From: Candidatus Omnitrophota bacterium
Lineage (GTDB): Bacteria; Omnitrophota; Gorgyraeia; Gygaellales; Profunditerraquicolaceae
DNA: 52,322 bases
Assembly (NCBI GenBank): GCA_003644385.1
Contig: QNCD01000003.1
Location: forward strand, 1-52,322
Direction: 5' to 3'
Made by a program: the position numbers and the translations under genes. Under the pieces are notes generated by a model. The model was not told where the DNA came from, did not search any database, and was given only the letters and a program-made list of their open reading frames with translations. Below, one piece after another: positions 9,171 to 17,793 of the stretch (position 1 is its first letter; every line of letters starts with the position of its first letter).

Positions 9171-9617
9171 TTAATGAAAAAGAAATGCTATAGCTATCCC
9201 TAAAACCAGGCCTGCGAATACCTCCACCGGAGTGTGGCCTACTAATTCCCGAAGCCTGCCTTCGGAAATCTTCCCCTGCCAGTAGATATCTTCCAGTATT
9301 TTATTTAATATTCGCGCCTGTTTACCTGTAGAGCGCCTGACTCCCTGGGCATCAAACATCACTACCAGCGCAAACGAAGCAGCTAAAGCAAAATAAACAG
9401 TAGCAAAACCCTGCTCTAACCCTACTATTGCCGCCAGGCAGGATGCGCCCGCAGCGTGGCTTGAAGGCATACCTCCGGTACCCAATAACCAGCGAAAATC
9501 AAATTTCTTGGACTTAATCGTACCGATCATCACTTTAATCAGCTGCGCAATCACCCAGGCAAAAAGAGTAACCATAAGAATTTTATTCTTACCGATTTCA
9601 ATAAAAATTTCTTTCAT
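9171..9617 (-). CDS. Divergent PAP2 family protein (DUF212), membrane phosphatase-like
   Basis: 148 residues with four predicted membrane segments. It carries the divergent-PAP2 landmarks TGGMPSSHAA (residues 47-56, equivalent to the PAP2 S-x-S-H motif), VMFDAQGVRRSTGKQA and a late LVGHTPVEVFAGLVLG histidine motif. Such proteins are annotated as acid phosphatase/vanadium haloperoxidase-related; a lipid phosphatase role is plausible but unproven. The start overlaps the stop of the upstream coiled-coil gene (ATGA), so the two are cotranslated. Confidence 0.9.
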   Translation of the reverse strand: MKEIFIEIGKNKILMVTLFAWVIAQLIKVMIGTIKSKKFDFRWLLGTGGMPSSHAAGASCLAAIVGLEQGFATVYFALAASFALVVMFDAQGVRRSTGKQARILNKILEDIYWQGKISEGRLRELVGHTPVEVFAGLVLGIAIAFLFH

Positions 9618-10270
9618 TGCCTTCCCTTATATTCGCTGGCTGGAATTACCTCTATATTTACCTTTGTTGAAGTAGTATTTTTCCCTTGCCATGTCAAAAA
9701 ACCACGGTTGCCCGATATTTTCTGGTCTTTTTCTATTTTAACTTCTCTTGTTAATCTCTCTTTTCTTAATTCTTTTTTCGCCTGGCGTATTTTTTTCTCT
9801 AAATCTTTTATCACTCTTCTTAGTTCTTTAATTGAAACCAGGTAATTTGCAATCTCCTCTTCTTTCCCGGGCGCCTTAGATAAACCTAAAATTATTTTCC
9901 TCTTCTCCTCTCTTAGAGCTAAATTCTCCTCTTTTAAAAGAGCGATCCGGTAATTCAGCTCTTCAATGCTCTCTTTTGTCTGTAACGAAGCCGCTCTGAG
10001 CCTGGCAACTTCTTTTTCTTTCGTCTCTATCTGCCGGGCTAAGTCTGTATTTTCCCGCCTGAGCTTCTCCAGGCTTTTCTTCTCCTCAAATAAATCCTGG
10101 AGCAGAAGTTCGTTTCCTTTTGACAAATCCGATATCCGGGTTTGCGCCTGTTTTAACTTATTTAATAAAACATGTTTTTCTCTGGTTGAGTCTAAATACT
10201 TAAAAATAGTAAAAATTGCGACCCCAAGCAGAAAAAAAACAATAATTATAATCGGTTTTAAATCCTTCAT
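9614..10270 (-). CDS. Membrane-anchored coiled-coil protein
   Basis: 218 residues: one N-terminal transmembrane helix (about residues 6-24) followed by near-continuous heptad-like coiled coil from 30 to 185, rich in Glu, Lys, Arg and Leu, and a short non-coiled tail containing GFLTWQGKNTTSTKVNIEVIP. I do not recognise a family. It has its own promoter and is cotranslated with the PAP2 protein, so an envelope scaffold role is a reasonable inference. Confidence 0.8.
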   Translation of the reverse strand: MKDLKPIIIIVFFLLGVAIFTIFKYLDSTREKHVLLNKLKQAQTRISDLSKGNELLLQDLFEEKKSLEKLRRENTDLARQIETKEKEVARLRAASLQTKESIEELNYRIALLKEENLALREEKRKIILGLSKAPGKEEEIANYLVSIKELRRVIKDLEKKIRQAKKELRKERLTREVKIEKDQKISGNRGFLTWQGKNTTSTKVNIEVIPASEYKGRQ

Positions 10271-10293
10271 TAATCAGTTCTTTTAGGAAAAAT

Positions 10294-10322
10294 ATTATAT
10301 AATAAACCCCGAACCAAAGCAA
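10294..10322 (-). promoter_or_regulatory. Promoter of the coiled-coil/PAP2/transpeptidase unit
   Basis: Minus-strand TTGCTT (10317-10322), 17-bp spacer, TATAAT (10294-10299), 24 bases before the coiled-coil start codon. The rest of 10323-10509 shows no further clear signal. Confidence 0.55.
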
Positions 10323-10509
10323 ATCTTTTTTGACCCTGAATTCCCCTCGCTAACAATCCGGTTTATATTTTAATTAAAATATTTCGTAACCTCTTTATTT
10401 TTCGAAAGATATATCTCTGATAAAATTTTAAAGCGGACTTATAAAGGCAAGTACTAATAAGTAGATAAGAAATCAAGGTCTCCTAATATTAAATTGGCCT
10501 CTGATGCAG

Positions 10510-10971
10510 TTATCTTAAATCTCCGGGGGTAAGATCAACTACCTCTTCGATATTCGCCACAAACATGTATTCGGGCTTTGGCAGCCTTGCTTCAGGATGA
10601 TCAGGGTGTCCTTTTTCCTCGCGGATGTTTCTGACTAATCTATTAGCTGCCCTGGCGGCAATTTTCTCTTCCCATATTTTTTTTACCTCTTCATCCAGAT
10701 TTTTGGCACAAACTATATTAGCTGTCCCTTTCAAACAATAACCTCTGAATTTATGTTCGTCTACGGCAGTGATGCTTATTTTAGGATTACGTTTTAAATT
10801 TCTATAGGTTACTGCTTTATATAAATCAATGAGGTAAATTCTTCCGTTAACTTCTACCCTGGCGATTCCTTTACAGGAATTGTGAGGAAGGCCGTTTTTG
10901 CCTATGGTAGAAACAATAACAAAACCCTGGTTTTGAAAAAAATGAATTAACTCCGGAGTTAATCTTTTCAT
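10510..10971 (-). CDS. Pyridoxamine 5'-phosphate oxidase-like flavin-binding protein
   Basis: 153 residues with the split-barrel FMN-binding fold of the PNPOx superfamily: GFVIVSTIGKNGLPHNSCKGI at residues 16-36 and the strand pattern VNGRIYLIDLYKAVTYRNLKRNPKISITAVD that follows. Members reduce or bind FMN or F420 and are often general-stress proteins; true PdxH activity is unlikely because the protein is short and stands apart from vitamin B6 genes. It is the last gene of the oxygen-defence block, 3 bases after the superoxide reductase gene. Confidence 0.85.
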   Translation of the reverse strand: MKRLTPELIHFFQNQGFVIVSTIGKNGLPHNSCKGIARVEVNGRIYLIDLYKAVTYRNLKRNPKISITAVDEHKFRGYCLKGTANIVCAKNLDEEVKKIWEEKIAARAANRLVRNIREEKGHPDHPEARLPKPEYMFVANIEEVVDLTPGDLR

Positions 10972-10974
10972 TCT

Positions 10975-11415
10975 TTAGATATCCGCCTCTGCCATCCAGC
11001 GGCCGTGGAGGTTACAACTTTCTAAAGCTTTTAGTTTTCCTCCGGAAACTTTTAGGTGTATTCCTAAAATCGGATTAAGTCTCTCGGCAGTGAGATGATA
11101 ACGGGAAATGAAAACATTATCTATATATATATCAATGGAAGTTATGAAATGTTTTTCCTCCATCGGATGCAAGATTTCCCCTATCTTAATGTGGGCATCC
11201 GTACAACCGGCTCCTGCCAGGCCGCATTGTTTGCTGATTTTAATAACCGGGGTGTGTTTTTTTTCTAATTCATTAAGGTTCTTAGGGTCGGCCGGTTTCT
11301 TAATCGCATTGCTATCAGGCTGAAAAAAATTCTTCGGCGCATTACAGACCGGGCAGTTATCCGGGGCGCTGCCAAAAACAACATATCCACACTTTCCACA
11401 AACGAAATTATCCAT
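10975..11415 (-). CDS. Superoxide reductase (desulfoferrodoxin-like) with rubredoxin-type N-domain
   Basis: Reduces superoxide to hydrogen peroxide without making O2, in the cytoplasm of anaerobes. 146 residues from ATG 11415, chosen because GGGAGG lies 6-7 bases upstream; a longer reading frame to 11502 has no such site. The N-terminal metal site has Cys6, Cys9, Cys21 and Cys24, spaced like a rubrerythrin-type rubredoxin knuckle rather than classical desulforedoxin. The catalytic domain shows the Glu51-Lys-Lys-His54 motif, His83, His89, Cys134 and His137, which supply the expected four-His one-Cys iron site. Neighbours are rubredoxin, ferritin and flavodiiron genes, its likely electron and stress partners. 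Confidence 0.95.
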   Translation of the reverse strand: MDNFVCGKCGYVVFGSAPDNCPVCNAPKNFFQPDSNAIKKPADPKNLNELEKKHTPVIKISKQCGLAGAGCTDAHIKIGEILHPMEEKHFITSIDIYIDNVFISRYHLTAERLNPILGIHLKVSGGKLKALESCNLHGRWMAEADI

Positions 11416-11436
11416 TTTTTCCTCCCTAATAAGCAT

Positions 11437-11471
11437 ATAACTTATGGAGCACGAAATGCGGCATAAGTTAT
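11437..11471. promoter_or_regulatory. 10-bp inverted repeat upstream of the superoxide reductase gene
   Basis: ATAACTTATG (11437-11446) and CATAAGTTAT (11462-11471) are perfect inverted repeats 15 bases apart, 21 bases before the start codon. They may be an operator or an RNA hairpin in the intergenic region. No convincing -35/-10 pair was found here. Confidence 0.4.
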
Positions 11472-11529
11472 AGTGAAACGCCTGCGCATTGACTCCGGAC
11501 ATCCATAATATACTTGTGAATGCGAGGAG

Positions 11530-12357
11530 CTAGATTTTCTCAAACATATCTTTTCCTACCCCGCACTCCGGGCATATCCAATCGCCGGGCAGAGATTCAA
11601 AACTTGTCCCCGGCGGAAATCCACTCTTAGGATCGCCTTTCGCGGGATCGTAAATATAACTACAGGCCTGACATTTATATTTACTCATTTTAACCATCCT
11701 TCCTTCTTTAAGAATCCTTATTCTCTCAGGTTTCAATACCCTTACCTCAATTTTACCGTCAAGCAACATTTTAAACTTTTCAGCATCTAGAGAAGTACCG
11801 GCAACCTCTCCATAATGCATGGGTATAGCTACCTTTGGCTTAATCTCCAAAGCTGCTTCTGCGGCCTCTTCTGCGGTCATTACATAAATGCCGCTTACCG
11901 GTAAAAGCGCAATATCGCATTTGTAGTCCTTCATTTCAGGGATATGGTCGGTATCCCCGGCAAAATAAATTGTAGTGCCGTCCAAAGTAACCAGAAAGCC
12001 TAATTTCCTGCTTTCTTTGGTATGAAATTGTTTATTCGTATTATAGCTTGCCACTGCTTTTATCTTAATGCCGTCTATCTCTGTTACTTCCTGGGGAGAA
12101 AGAACCTTAATTTCTTTGTAAGCAAAATTCACGGATTCTAATTGTTGGCCTGCGGCCTTATCAGTAACAATTACGGCATCTTTTGTGCTGATTAGCTTTA
12201 GATCCTCTTTGGAGCAATGGTCAAAATGGTCATGTGAAATAAAAATAATGTCGGCCTTGGGCGAACTCTGCGGCAACTTCCAGGGATCGAAATATAAAAC
12301 TTTTGAACCGTCTATGCGGAAACTATCATGGCCAAACCAGTGTATATTTTCAACCAT
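11530..12357 (-). CDS. Metallo-beta-lactamase hydrolase (UlaG-like) fused to rubredoxin
   Basis: 275 residues. Residues 1-223 form a UlaG-type MBL-fold metal-dependent hydrolase with the metal motif His42-Asp-His44-Phe-Asp46-His47, a later FAGDTDHIP and IPMHYG metal ligand region. Residues 224-275 are a complete classical rubredoxin: Cys229, Cys232, Cys262, Cys265 with [10 protein letters not shown] and WICPECG landmarks. The rubredoxin begins with its own ATG (11686-11688) preceded by a purine-rich AAGGAAGG about 9 bases upstream, so the rubredoxin may also be made alone. Start 12357 has GGAGG 8 bases upstream. The fusion suggests the MBL domain works in or near the FprA electron chain, but its substrate is unknown. 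Confidence 0.92.
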   Translation of the reverse strand: MVENIHWFGHDSFRIDGSKVLYFDPWKLPQSSPKADIIFISHDHFDHCSKEDLKLISTKDAVIVTDKAAGQQLESVNFAYKEIKVLSPQEVTEIDGIKIKAVASYNTNKQFHTKESRKLGFLVTLDGTTIYFAGDTDHIPEMKDYKCDIALLPVSGIYVMTAEEAAEAALEIKPKVAIPMHYGEVAGTSLDAEKFKMLLDGKIEVRVLKPERIRILKEGRMVKMSKYKCQACSYIYDPAKGDPKSGFPPGTSFESLPGDWICPECGVGKDMFEKI

Positions 12358-12387
12358 CTATACATCCTCCTTGGGAAAGATAAAATT

Positions 12388-12864
12388 CTAGGCTACTTTT
12401 TTAGCCTCTATCAGTTTCAGATAATGGCGGCGTTCCTCCTCAATTATCTTATCTATTGTTTTTCTCTGGCTGTCAGGTATTAAACTCTTGGCTTCTGTAT
12501 AATAATGCACTGAGTCTAATTCCATTTCAATCGCAAAGCGAATCGCCTCAAGCGCCGAATTAATCTCTTCCATTTTAAGTTTCATTGTTTTTGCCTTAGT
12601 AAATATATGCTCATCAGCATAGGAGCGCAGATATTGGAAATATTCTCCGGGGAAACTTTCCGCGGGCCTATAATTTTCTACCCTGGAAATCATTTCCTTG
12701 AATATCTCCCGGTGCTTTACTTCTTCATCTGCCAGAAAGTTAAAAGTATTTTTTATAGAATCTTTATCTATCTTGACAGCCATATTACGGTAAAATTCTT
12801 CTCCGTTTTCTTCAATTTTAATCGCAAATTGAAGAACTTCACTGGCGTTAAACATTGTAGACAT
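12388..12864 (-). CDS. Ferritin-like diiron protein (rubrerythrin erythrin domain)
   Basis: 158 residues forming a four-helix bundle with the diiron motifs EENGEEFY (about 18-25), ADEEVKHREIF (about 45-55), EMELDSVHYY (about 112-121) and EEERRHYLKL (about 142-151). No C-terminal rubredoxin domain, so it is an erythrin-only rubrerythrin or ferritin family protein, which usually reduces peroxide or stores iron. GGAGG lies 6 bases before the ATG. It lies between flavodiiron and MBL-rubredoxin genes; the adjacent rubredoxin could supply its electrons in trans. Confidence 0.93.
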   Translation of the reverse strand: MSTMFNASEVLQFAIKIEENGEEFYRNMAVKIDKDSIKNTFNFLADEEVKHREIFKEMISRVENYRPAESFPGEYFQYLRSYADEHIFTKAKTMKLKMEEINSALEAIRFAIEMELDSVHYYTEAKSLIPDSQRKTIDKIIEEERRHYLKLIEAKKVA

Positions 12865-12886
12865 TGCCTGCCTCCTTCTTGAGTTA

Positions 12887-14098
12887 TTACTGCGTTAATT
12901 CGTTGCCATCACTCTTTAATTTTTTGGCAAAATCCTTACCAAATTCATAACAGCGCACGCTTTCCTGCTCATTGGGAATATATTGTACTGAAAGCGAAGG
13001 TAAGCTGATTTCTATACCCGCCTCCTTGATGACCTTTTCAATCTCCTGGATCGCTCCCCCTGCCCAGCCATAGGAACCGAAAACGCAAGCCAGCCTATTC
13101 TTAGGTTTTAAGCCCTTTAAGAATTGCAGGAATCCGGCAATCGTAGTCAGCATATCATTATCGTGGGTCGAAGAACCAATAACATAACCTTTGCTATCTA
13201 ACATTTCCCTAATCACCTCAGTACGGTCAGAAAAGGTTATATCAAATAATTTAATATTTAGTCCTGAATCTATTATGCCTTCAGCGATCATTCTGGCCAT
13301 CTTCCCTGTTGCGCCCCACATTGTCTCATAAACTATGGCTACTTTATTTTTTGTCTCGTTTTTTGCCCAGGACGAATAGGCCTCAATTATCTTAGTCGGG
13401 AAACTACGCCAGATAATACCGTGGCTGGGAGCAATCATTCTAAGCGCAATATTCATCTTCTGCACTTCTTCGATTTTCTTTAATACCATAGCACTTAAAG
13501 GCCAAAGGATATTTCCGTAATACTTCGCTGCTTCATCCATAAGCACAAACTGATCTACCTCATCGTCAAACCTCTCAGAAGTGGCATAATGTTGACCAAA
13601 GGCATCATTAGGGAAAAGCAGCTCTTCCTGGGGGCAATAAGTAAACATACTTTCCGGCCAATGCAGCATTGGCGCTTCTAAAAAAGTTAAGACCCTTTTG
13701 CCTAAATTTAACTCATCGCCGGTCTTAACAAACTGGAAATCCCAGTTGCCGTAATAATGTTTGTATAAGCCTTCTTTGCATTTCTTAGTACCCAGGACTT
13801 TTGCCATGGGGCAAAGTTTTAAAACTTCAGGCAAGGCTCCGGAATGGTCTACTTCTACGTGATTGGTAATGATATAATCAATATTTTCTAAGGGGGTAAG
13901 CTGTTTTATTTTTTCAATCAATTCCCCGGTAAATGCAGGGTGTACTGTATCTATTAAGGCAATCTTCTCATCCTTAACCAAATAAGCGTTGTAGGTGGTG
14001 CCTCTTTTTGTGGTATAGGTGTGGCCGTGGAAATTACGCACGTTCCAGTCAACTGCTCCTACCCAATAAATATCTTTTTTTATTTCTAATGCACACAT
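12887..14098 (-). CDS. fprA: A-type flavodiiron protein (oxygen/NO reductase)
   Basis: Reduces O2 to water, or NO to N2O, using electrons from rubredoxin. 403 residues, the usual size of class A. The N-terminal MBL-like diiron domain has the ligand motif His80-x-Glu82-x-Asp84-His85 and later His and Asp positions (MLHWPESMF, NDAFGQH). The C-terminal flavodoxin domain starts near residue 253 (VAIVYETMWGATGKMA, the FMN phosphate loop) and includes the GSSTHDND and GSYGWAGGA loops. The gene abuts the ferritin-CCC1 gene upstream (stop next to start) and is followed by the ferritin and MBL-rubredoxin genes. Confidence 0.97.
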   Translation of the reverse strand: MCALEIKKDIYWVGAVDWNVRNFHGHTYTTKRGTTYNAYLVKDEKIALIDTVHPAFTGELIEKIKQLTPLENIDYIITNHVEVDHSGALPEVLKLCPMAKVLGTKKCKEGLYKHYYGNWDFQFVKTGDELNLGKRVLTFLEAPMLHWPESMFTYCPQEELLFPNDAFGQHYATSERFDDEVDQFVLMDEAAKYYGNILWPLSAMVLKKIEEVQKMNIALRMIAPSHGIIWRSFPTKIIEAYSSWAKNETKNKVAIVYETMWGATGKMARMIAEGIIDSGLNIKLFDITFSDRTEVIREMLDSKGYVIGSSTHDNDMLTTIAGFLQFLKGLKPKNRLACVFGSYGWAGGAIQEIEKVIKEAGIEISLPSLSVQYIPNEQESVRCYEFGKDFAKKLKSDGNELTQ

Positions 14099-14961
14099 TT
14101 AAACGTCTATCCCGAATAACTTCCTGACCGCTAAACCAATAACAAAATTAATTGCCGCAACCGAAAGGCCGGTTCCGGCCATCTCCAGGAATCTCTTCTT
14201 AAAATTTAAATTTTTGGCTACGGAAATATAAAAAGTAAAAATAATTAAAAGGGCTGTAAAGATTACTAAGCTCAAACAAAAATAAATATTTTCTAAAACT
14301 AAATAAGGTAATATCAGCGGTACGACTGTTATTACGTAGGCAAAACCAGTATAAATACTTGCTTTAAGAGGGTTTTTTGCGTATCCTCATGTTTAGTAGA
14401 AAGATACTCTGATGCAGCCATAGATAAGGAAGCGGCGATTCCGGTAATTAGCCCGACAATACCTACTAATTTCGTATTTTGTAATGCCAGGCTTAATCCG
14501 ACTAAAGCTCCGGTTAATTCCACTAATGCGTCGTTTAACCCCAAAACCATAGAGCTGACATATTGCAGACGTTCTTCATTAATTGAATCTAATAACTCCA
14601 GCTCATGAGTATTCTCATCCTGAATTATTTTCTCAATTTCGGGCGTCCTTTCCTTTATCTTAGCATAAACATCCTGAGCAAGATCCTCCCCCTTTCCCAT
14701 TAACCTTAAACCGAAATTCAAACCGAAAACTTTAGTAATAAGAACATAAAGAAAAACCTTAAAATTATCCGGGCGAACCTCTTGTCCGGTTAAGGTTTTA
14801 AAAAAATCGTAGTGTCTCAATTCATCCGCAGAAATCTTCTCTAAAAGATCTTTTTGCTCTTTTAGCCTTGTGCTTAAAGCAAGCCTTTTATAAATAATGT
14901 GCTCGGTAATCTCATTGCGCTGTGCCTTTAAAACTTTTAATTTTAGCTCTTGGTTTAACAT
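14099..14961 (-). pseudogene. Ferritin-domain VIT1/CCC1-family iron transporter (MbfA-like), frameshifted
   Basis: The open frame from 14961 gives 209 residues and ends at 14332, but the next frame continues the protein to the TAA at 14099, next to fprA, with PLKASIYTGFAYVITVVPL and two more membrane segments. A single missing base in an A6 run (complement of 14373-14378) explains the break; restoring it gives 287 residues. N-terminal half: ferritin-like helices with ISADELRHYDFFK and DENTHELELLD. C-terminal half: CCC1-type membrane helices (SSMVLGLNDALVELTGALVG). MbfA-type proteins export iron under oxidative stress, which fits the neighbours. It may be a real pseudogene, a -1 slippage product or an assembly error; the intact downstream frame favours the last two. 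Confidence 0.88.
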
Positions 14962-14979
14962 AAGCTTTTCTTTTTAAAA

Positions 14980-15687
14980 TTAATAACCGATAAAGCTTTC
15001 TGTTCTTAGGTTTTCTTTTTTGCAACCCGCCTCCAGACACAAAGCATTCATTGCCTTAACCATACCGGGCGGGCCAAAGATATAAATTATTCGTTCGTGG
15101 ATATCTTTGATTTTTTCTACAACTAATTGTTTATTTATCCTCCCGGAAATGTAGTTTTGATCTTGTTTTGAAGAATCTGTCATGGTGTAAAAAACTTTTA
15201 TATTGGTATTATTCTGCCAACTATCTAGCTCCTTCTTAAAAGCGATTTCTTCTTGGTTGCGGTTAGAATAAAGTAAAAACGCACTAGTGGATAACTTACG
15301 GTCGACAATGTATTCCAAAATAGAAATTACCGGCGTAATCCCGATGCCGCCGATTAAAAAAGCGATTTTTCTGTATTCTTCTCTGAGCACATTAGTTCCG
15401 AAAGGCGCCTTTAAAGTTATCTCCTCTTCAAATTTTAAATTCCGCAGTTTAGAGGAAAAGTCACTTTCGCTTAGTCTTTTGGTAACTTCGATATAATCTT
15501 TTAAAGGAGAAGAAGAAAACGAAAGGTATTTATTTAAATCTTTGTTTTTAGGGTTAGAACTATCGAATACAAACTGTAAAAATTGGCCTGGTAAAAATTG
15601 GTTTTTATTTTCTGAATAAAACCTAAAGCTTTCTATCGTAGGTGTTCTTTTGATCTTTTCGACTAACTTAACTTTAAAAGCCTGCAT
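14980..15687 (-). CDS. FAD-dependent ferredoxin reductase-like oxidoreductase
   Basis: 235 residues of the FNR superfamily: FAD-binding barrel with GQFLQFVF and the flavin motif KYLSFSSSP, then the NAD(P)-binding domain with IGGIGITPVISIL and the cofactor loop IYIFGPPGMVKAM, ending in SFIGY. It probably passes electrons between NAD(P)H and a small iron protein such as rubredoxin. I chose ATG 15687 because the family begins there (MQAFKVKLVEKIKRTPTIESF); the frame stays open upstream to 15837 but that part overlaps the sufB gene and does not look like protein of this family. The Shine-Dalgarno sequence is weak. Confidence 0.9.
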   Translation of the reverse strand: MQAFKVKLVEKIKRTPTIESFRFYSENKNQFLPGQFLQFVFDSSNPKNKDLNKYLSFSSSPLKDYIEVTKRLSESDFSSKLRNLKFEEEITLKAPFGTNVLREEYRKIAFLIGGIGITPVISILEYIVDRKLSTSAFLLYSNRNQEEIAFKKELDSWQNNTNIKVFYTMTDSSKQDQNYISGRINKQLVVEKIKDIHERIIYIFGPPGMVKAMNALCLEAGCKKENLRTESFIGY

Positions 15688-15695
15688 AGCGTAAA

Positions 15696-16799
15696 TTAAA
15701 AGGCCTTGCTCAATATTTTTTCTTCCAGTCCGGCGATTTCTTTCTTTAAGAAATCCGGCAAAGCCAAAGTATCCACATCCATAAAACCGCGCACTATAAT
15801 GGCTTGCGCAGCTTCTTTGCTGAATCCGCGGGAACACAGATATTCAATCTCTTCTTTGTTGATTTTTCCTATTGCCGCTTCGTGCGACATATCTACATCG
15901 CGAAGGTCCGATTCCATTTCAGGGATAGCGTGAATTGTGCCCTTCTCTGAAAGAATTAAACCCCGGCATTCTAGATGCGCCCGGATATCTTTATTTTCTG
16001 CTTTCAGGTGGCCGCGGGCTACGACTTTACCTCCCAGACTTACTGCGCGAGCCATAATTTCTGCCTGGGTGCCCTTGGCCCTTAAAATGACTCTTGAGCC
16101 GATATCCTGTAACGAGCCGGGATGGGATAGTAAAAGTGAATTAAAACTGGCCCGCGATCCTTCTTCTTTAAGAACCGCAGTCGGATACATAGTGATATTT
16201 TTTACCGGACGCAGGCAGATATAATTAGAAATAAAAGTGGCACCCTCGCTAACCATAGCTATGCTGATCGGCCTGACAGTAACATCCTCTTTCCAAGAAT
16301 GCACCATAGTGAAATTGAGGTATCCCCCCTTGTGCACGAAAAATTCTGAAATCCCAAGGTGATAGCCTTCATTAGCTGCTTTTGCCGCAGAACAGCCGGT
16401 AATCAGATAAACCCGTGCACCTTCTTCTACAATAATAATGTTGTGTACTTTCTGTTTTAATCCTTGCGACTTAAGAAAAAGGCAGGCCTGGATGGGCAAT
16501 TTGATACTTTGATCTTTTTTGACCCTGATAAAATAGCCGCCCTTTGTATCGGCGGGATACTCTCTATTTAATTCCTTAAAGGACTTGCCGTAGTATTGCC
16601 CGGCTTCGGGAAACTTATCAAGCGCCTCTTCTATACCTAAAATATCTATGCCCTTTTGGAGGCTGCGATAAAAATTGACTTGATGGTCCGCTTGCAAGAA
16701 GCTCGCTGAGCGCGTCTTCTCTGAAAGGTCCATCCCCGAGGAACTGACTATATCTATGTCCTCGGGATCCAAAGTCTTATTCAATTCGCTTTTTGTCAT
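15696..16799 (-). CDS. SufB/SufD-family Fe-S assembly scaffold (SMS-like SufB)
   Basis: 367 residues of the SufBD beta-helix family, shorter than SufB of aerobes (about 470). Recognisable: the beta-helix strands VHNIIIVEEGARVYLITGCSA, EFFVHKGGYLNFTMVHSW, the late conserved PEMESDLRDVDMSHEAAIGKINKEEIEYLCSRG and SKEAAQAIIVRGF. With SufC next door and no SufD, SufS or SufU in the window, the pair matches the two-gene SUF-like minimal systems (SMS) known from archaea and anaerobes. The start overlaps the end of sufC by 23 bases, so translation is coupled. Confidence 0.94.
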   Translation of the reverse strand: MTKSELNKTLDPEDIDIVSSSGMDLSEKTRSASFLQADHQVNFYRSLQKGIDILGIEEALDKFPEAGQYYGKSFKELNREYPADTKGGYFIRVKKDQSIKLPIQACLFLKSQGLKQKVHNIIIVEEGARVYLITGCSAAKAANEGYHLGISEFFVHKGGYLNFTMVHSWKEDVTVRPISIAMVSEGATFISNYICLRPVKNITMYPTAVLKEEGSRASFNSLLLSHPGSLQDIGSRVILRAKGTQAEIMARAVSLGGKVVARGHLKAENKDIRAHLECRGLILSEKGTIHAIPEMESDLRDVDMSHEAAIGKINKEEIEYLCSRGFSKEAAQAIIVRGFMDVDTLALPDFLKKEIAGLEEKILSKAF

Positions 16800-17499
16800 G
16801 GCATTCTGTGCATTTTATGTAACCTTTTTCTTTAATCGTCTCAAACATCTCTTTTGGTCCGCCTGCGCACCAGAATCTCCCATCAATCATCACGCAACCC
16901 CTCTTTGCTTTTACATAATCCATAATATAGCCGGTATGGGTGATGATTAAAGCGGATTTCTCTCTTTGTTTAAGATAATCATTAAGCACCGAACCCATCA
17001 AAGAGATATTTTCTAGGTCTACCCCGGACTCAGGCTCATCCAGAAGTAAAAAATCAGGGTCCTGTAAAAGTACCTGGAATAATTCCGAACGCTTAATTTC
17101 TCCGCCTGAAAAATCTAAATTTACGTCGCGGTTTAAATGTTCTGTAAGGGAGAGCCTCTCTGCCAGTTCTTTATTTTTTGCTTTGTCTTTAGAAAGAAAC
17201 TCGGCTATCTGGGCGAGCCTAACCCCTCTAATTTTTGGCGGATGCTGATACATTATGCCGATACCTTGTTTAACCCTTTCTTCGGTTTCCAGGTCGTTGA
17301 TTCTGTCGCCCTTAAAAATTATCTCTCCGCTTCTTACGTTATAGCCTGAAAAACCCATAATCGTTTTAATCAGGGTGGTCTTACCGCTTCCGTTCGGGCC
17401 AAAAACTACCATTATTTCGTTTTTGCCTATACTTAAATTTATTTCTTTAAGTATAGTTTTACCTTGGACTTCGACTGAAAGGTTGTTTATTTCTAGCAT
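16777..17499 (-). CDS. sufC: SufC-type Fe-S assembly ATPase
   Basis: 240-residue cytoplasmic ABC ATPase that drives the SufB scaffold. Walker A GPNGSGKTT (34-42), Q-loop near YQHPP, signature SGGE (131-134), Walker B LLLDE (151-155) with the SufC-type ESGVD following, and the H-loop in IITHTG. The C-terminus carries an extra Cys230-x-x-Cys233 pair in GYIKCTECHDK, unlike enterobacterial SufC. Overlaps sufB by 23 bases. Confidence 0.96.
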   Translation of the reverse strand: MLEINNLSVEVQGKTILKEINLSIGKNEIMVVFGPNGSGKTTLIKTIMGFSGYNVRSGEIIFKGDRINDLETEERVKQGIGIMYQHPPKIRGVRLAQIAEFLSKDKAKNKELAERLSLTEHLNRDVNLDFSGGEIKRSELFQVLLQDPDFLLLDEPESGVDLENISLMGSVLNDYLKQREKSALIITHTGYIMDYVKAKRGCVMIDGRFWCAGGPKEMFETIKEKGYIKCTECHDKKRIE

Positions 17500-17547
17500 A
17501 TTATCCAGCTTCCCCAGACCTTCATTTTAACGCAACCGCGGCCTTTA

Positions 17548-17793
17548 TCAATCTCGCTTATTTGGCAAAGTCTTCTTTAGCCGCCTTAATTTCTCTTCGT
17601 CAATACACTCCCGCGCCGCCCTACACCAATCTATGCAAGAAGGCAATCTATCTCGGCAAACCAGGCTTTTACAGCGGGGGCAATGAATTTGTACCTCATC
17701 AGAAAAAATCTCCAGAAGATAACCGCAATCCTGACAAGGAATAGTCTCTATTTCAATGTTCCTCTTATCTTGGCCCGGGCATTTATAAGTCAT
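17548..17793 (-). CDS. Small cysteine-rich zinc-ribbon-like protein
   Basis: 81 residues with nine cysteines: an early single Cys5, CxxC at 20-23 (CQDC), CxxC at 38-41 (CPRC), then Cys46, Cys53, Cys57 and Cys63, and a basic C-terminal tail. I know no named function. Its start overlaps the Rrf2 stop by 4 bases and it precedes sufC, so it could be a metal- or cluster-handling accessory of the Suf pair; a role as metal-binding cofactor of Rrf2 is equally open. Confidence 0.8.
   Translation of the reverse strand: MTYKCPGQDKRNIEIETIPCQDCGYLLEIFSDEVQIHCPRCKSLVCRDRLPSCIDWCRAARECIDEEKLRRLKKTLPNKRD

Noticed and set aside
15688-15837. N-terminal extension of the flavin reductase frame
   Set aside because: It overlaps the sufB 3' end and shows no similarity to the FNR family; ATG 15687 fits the family start.
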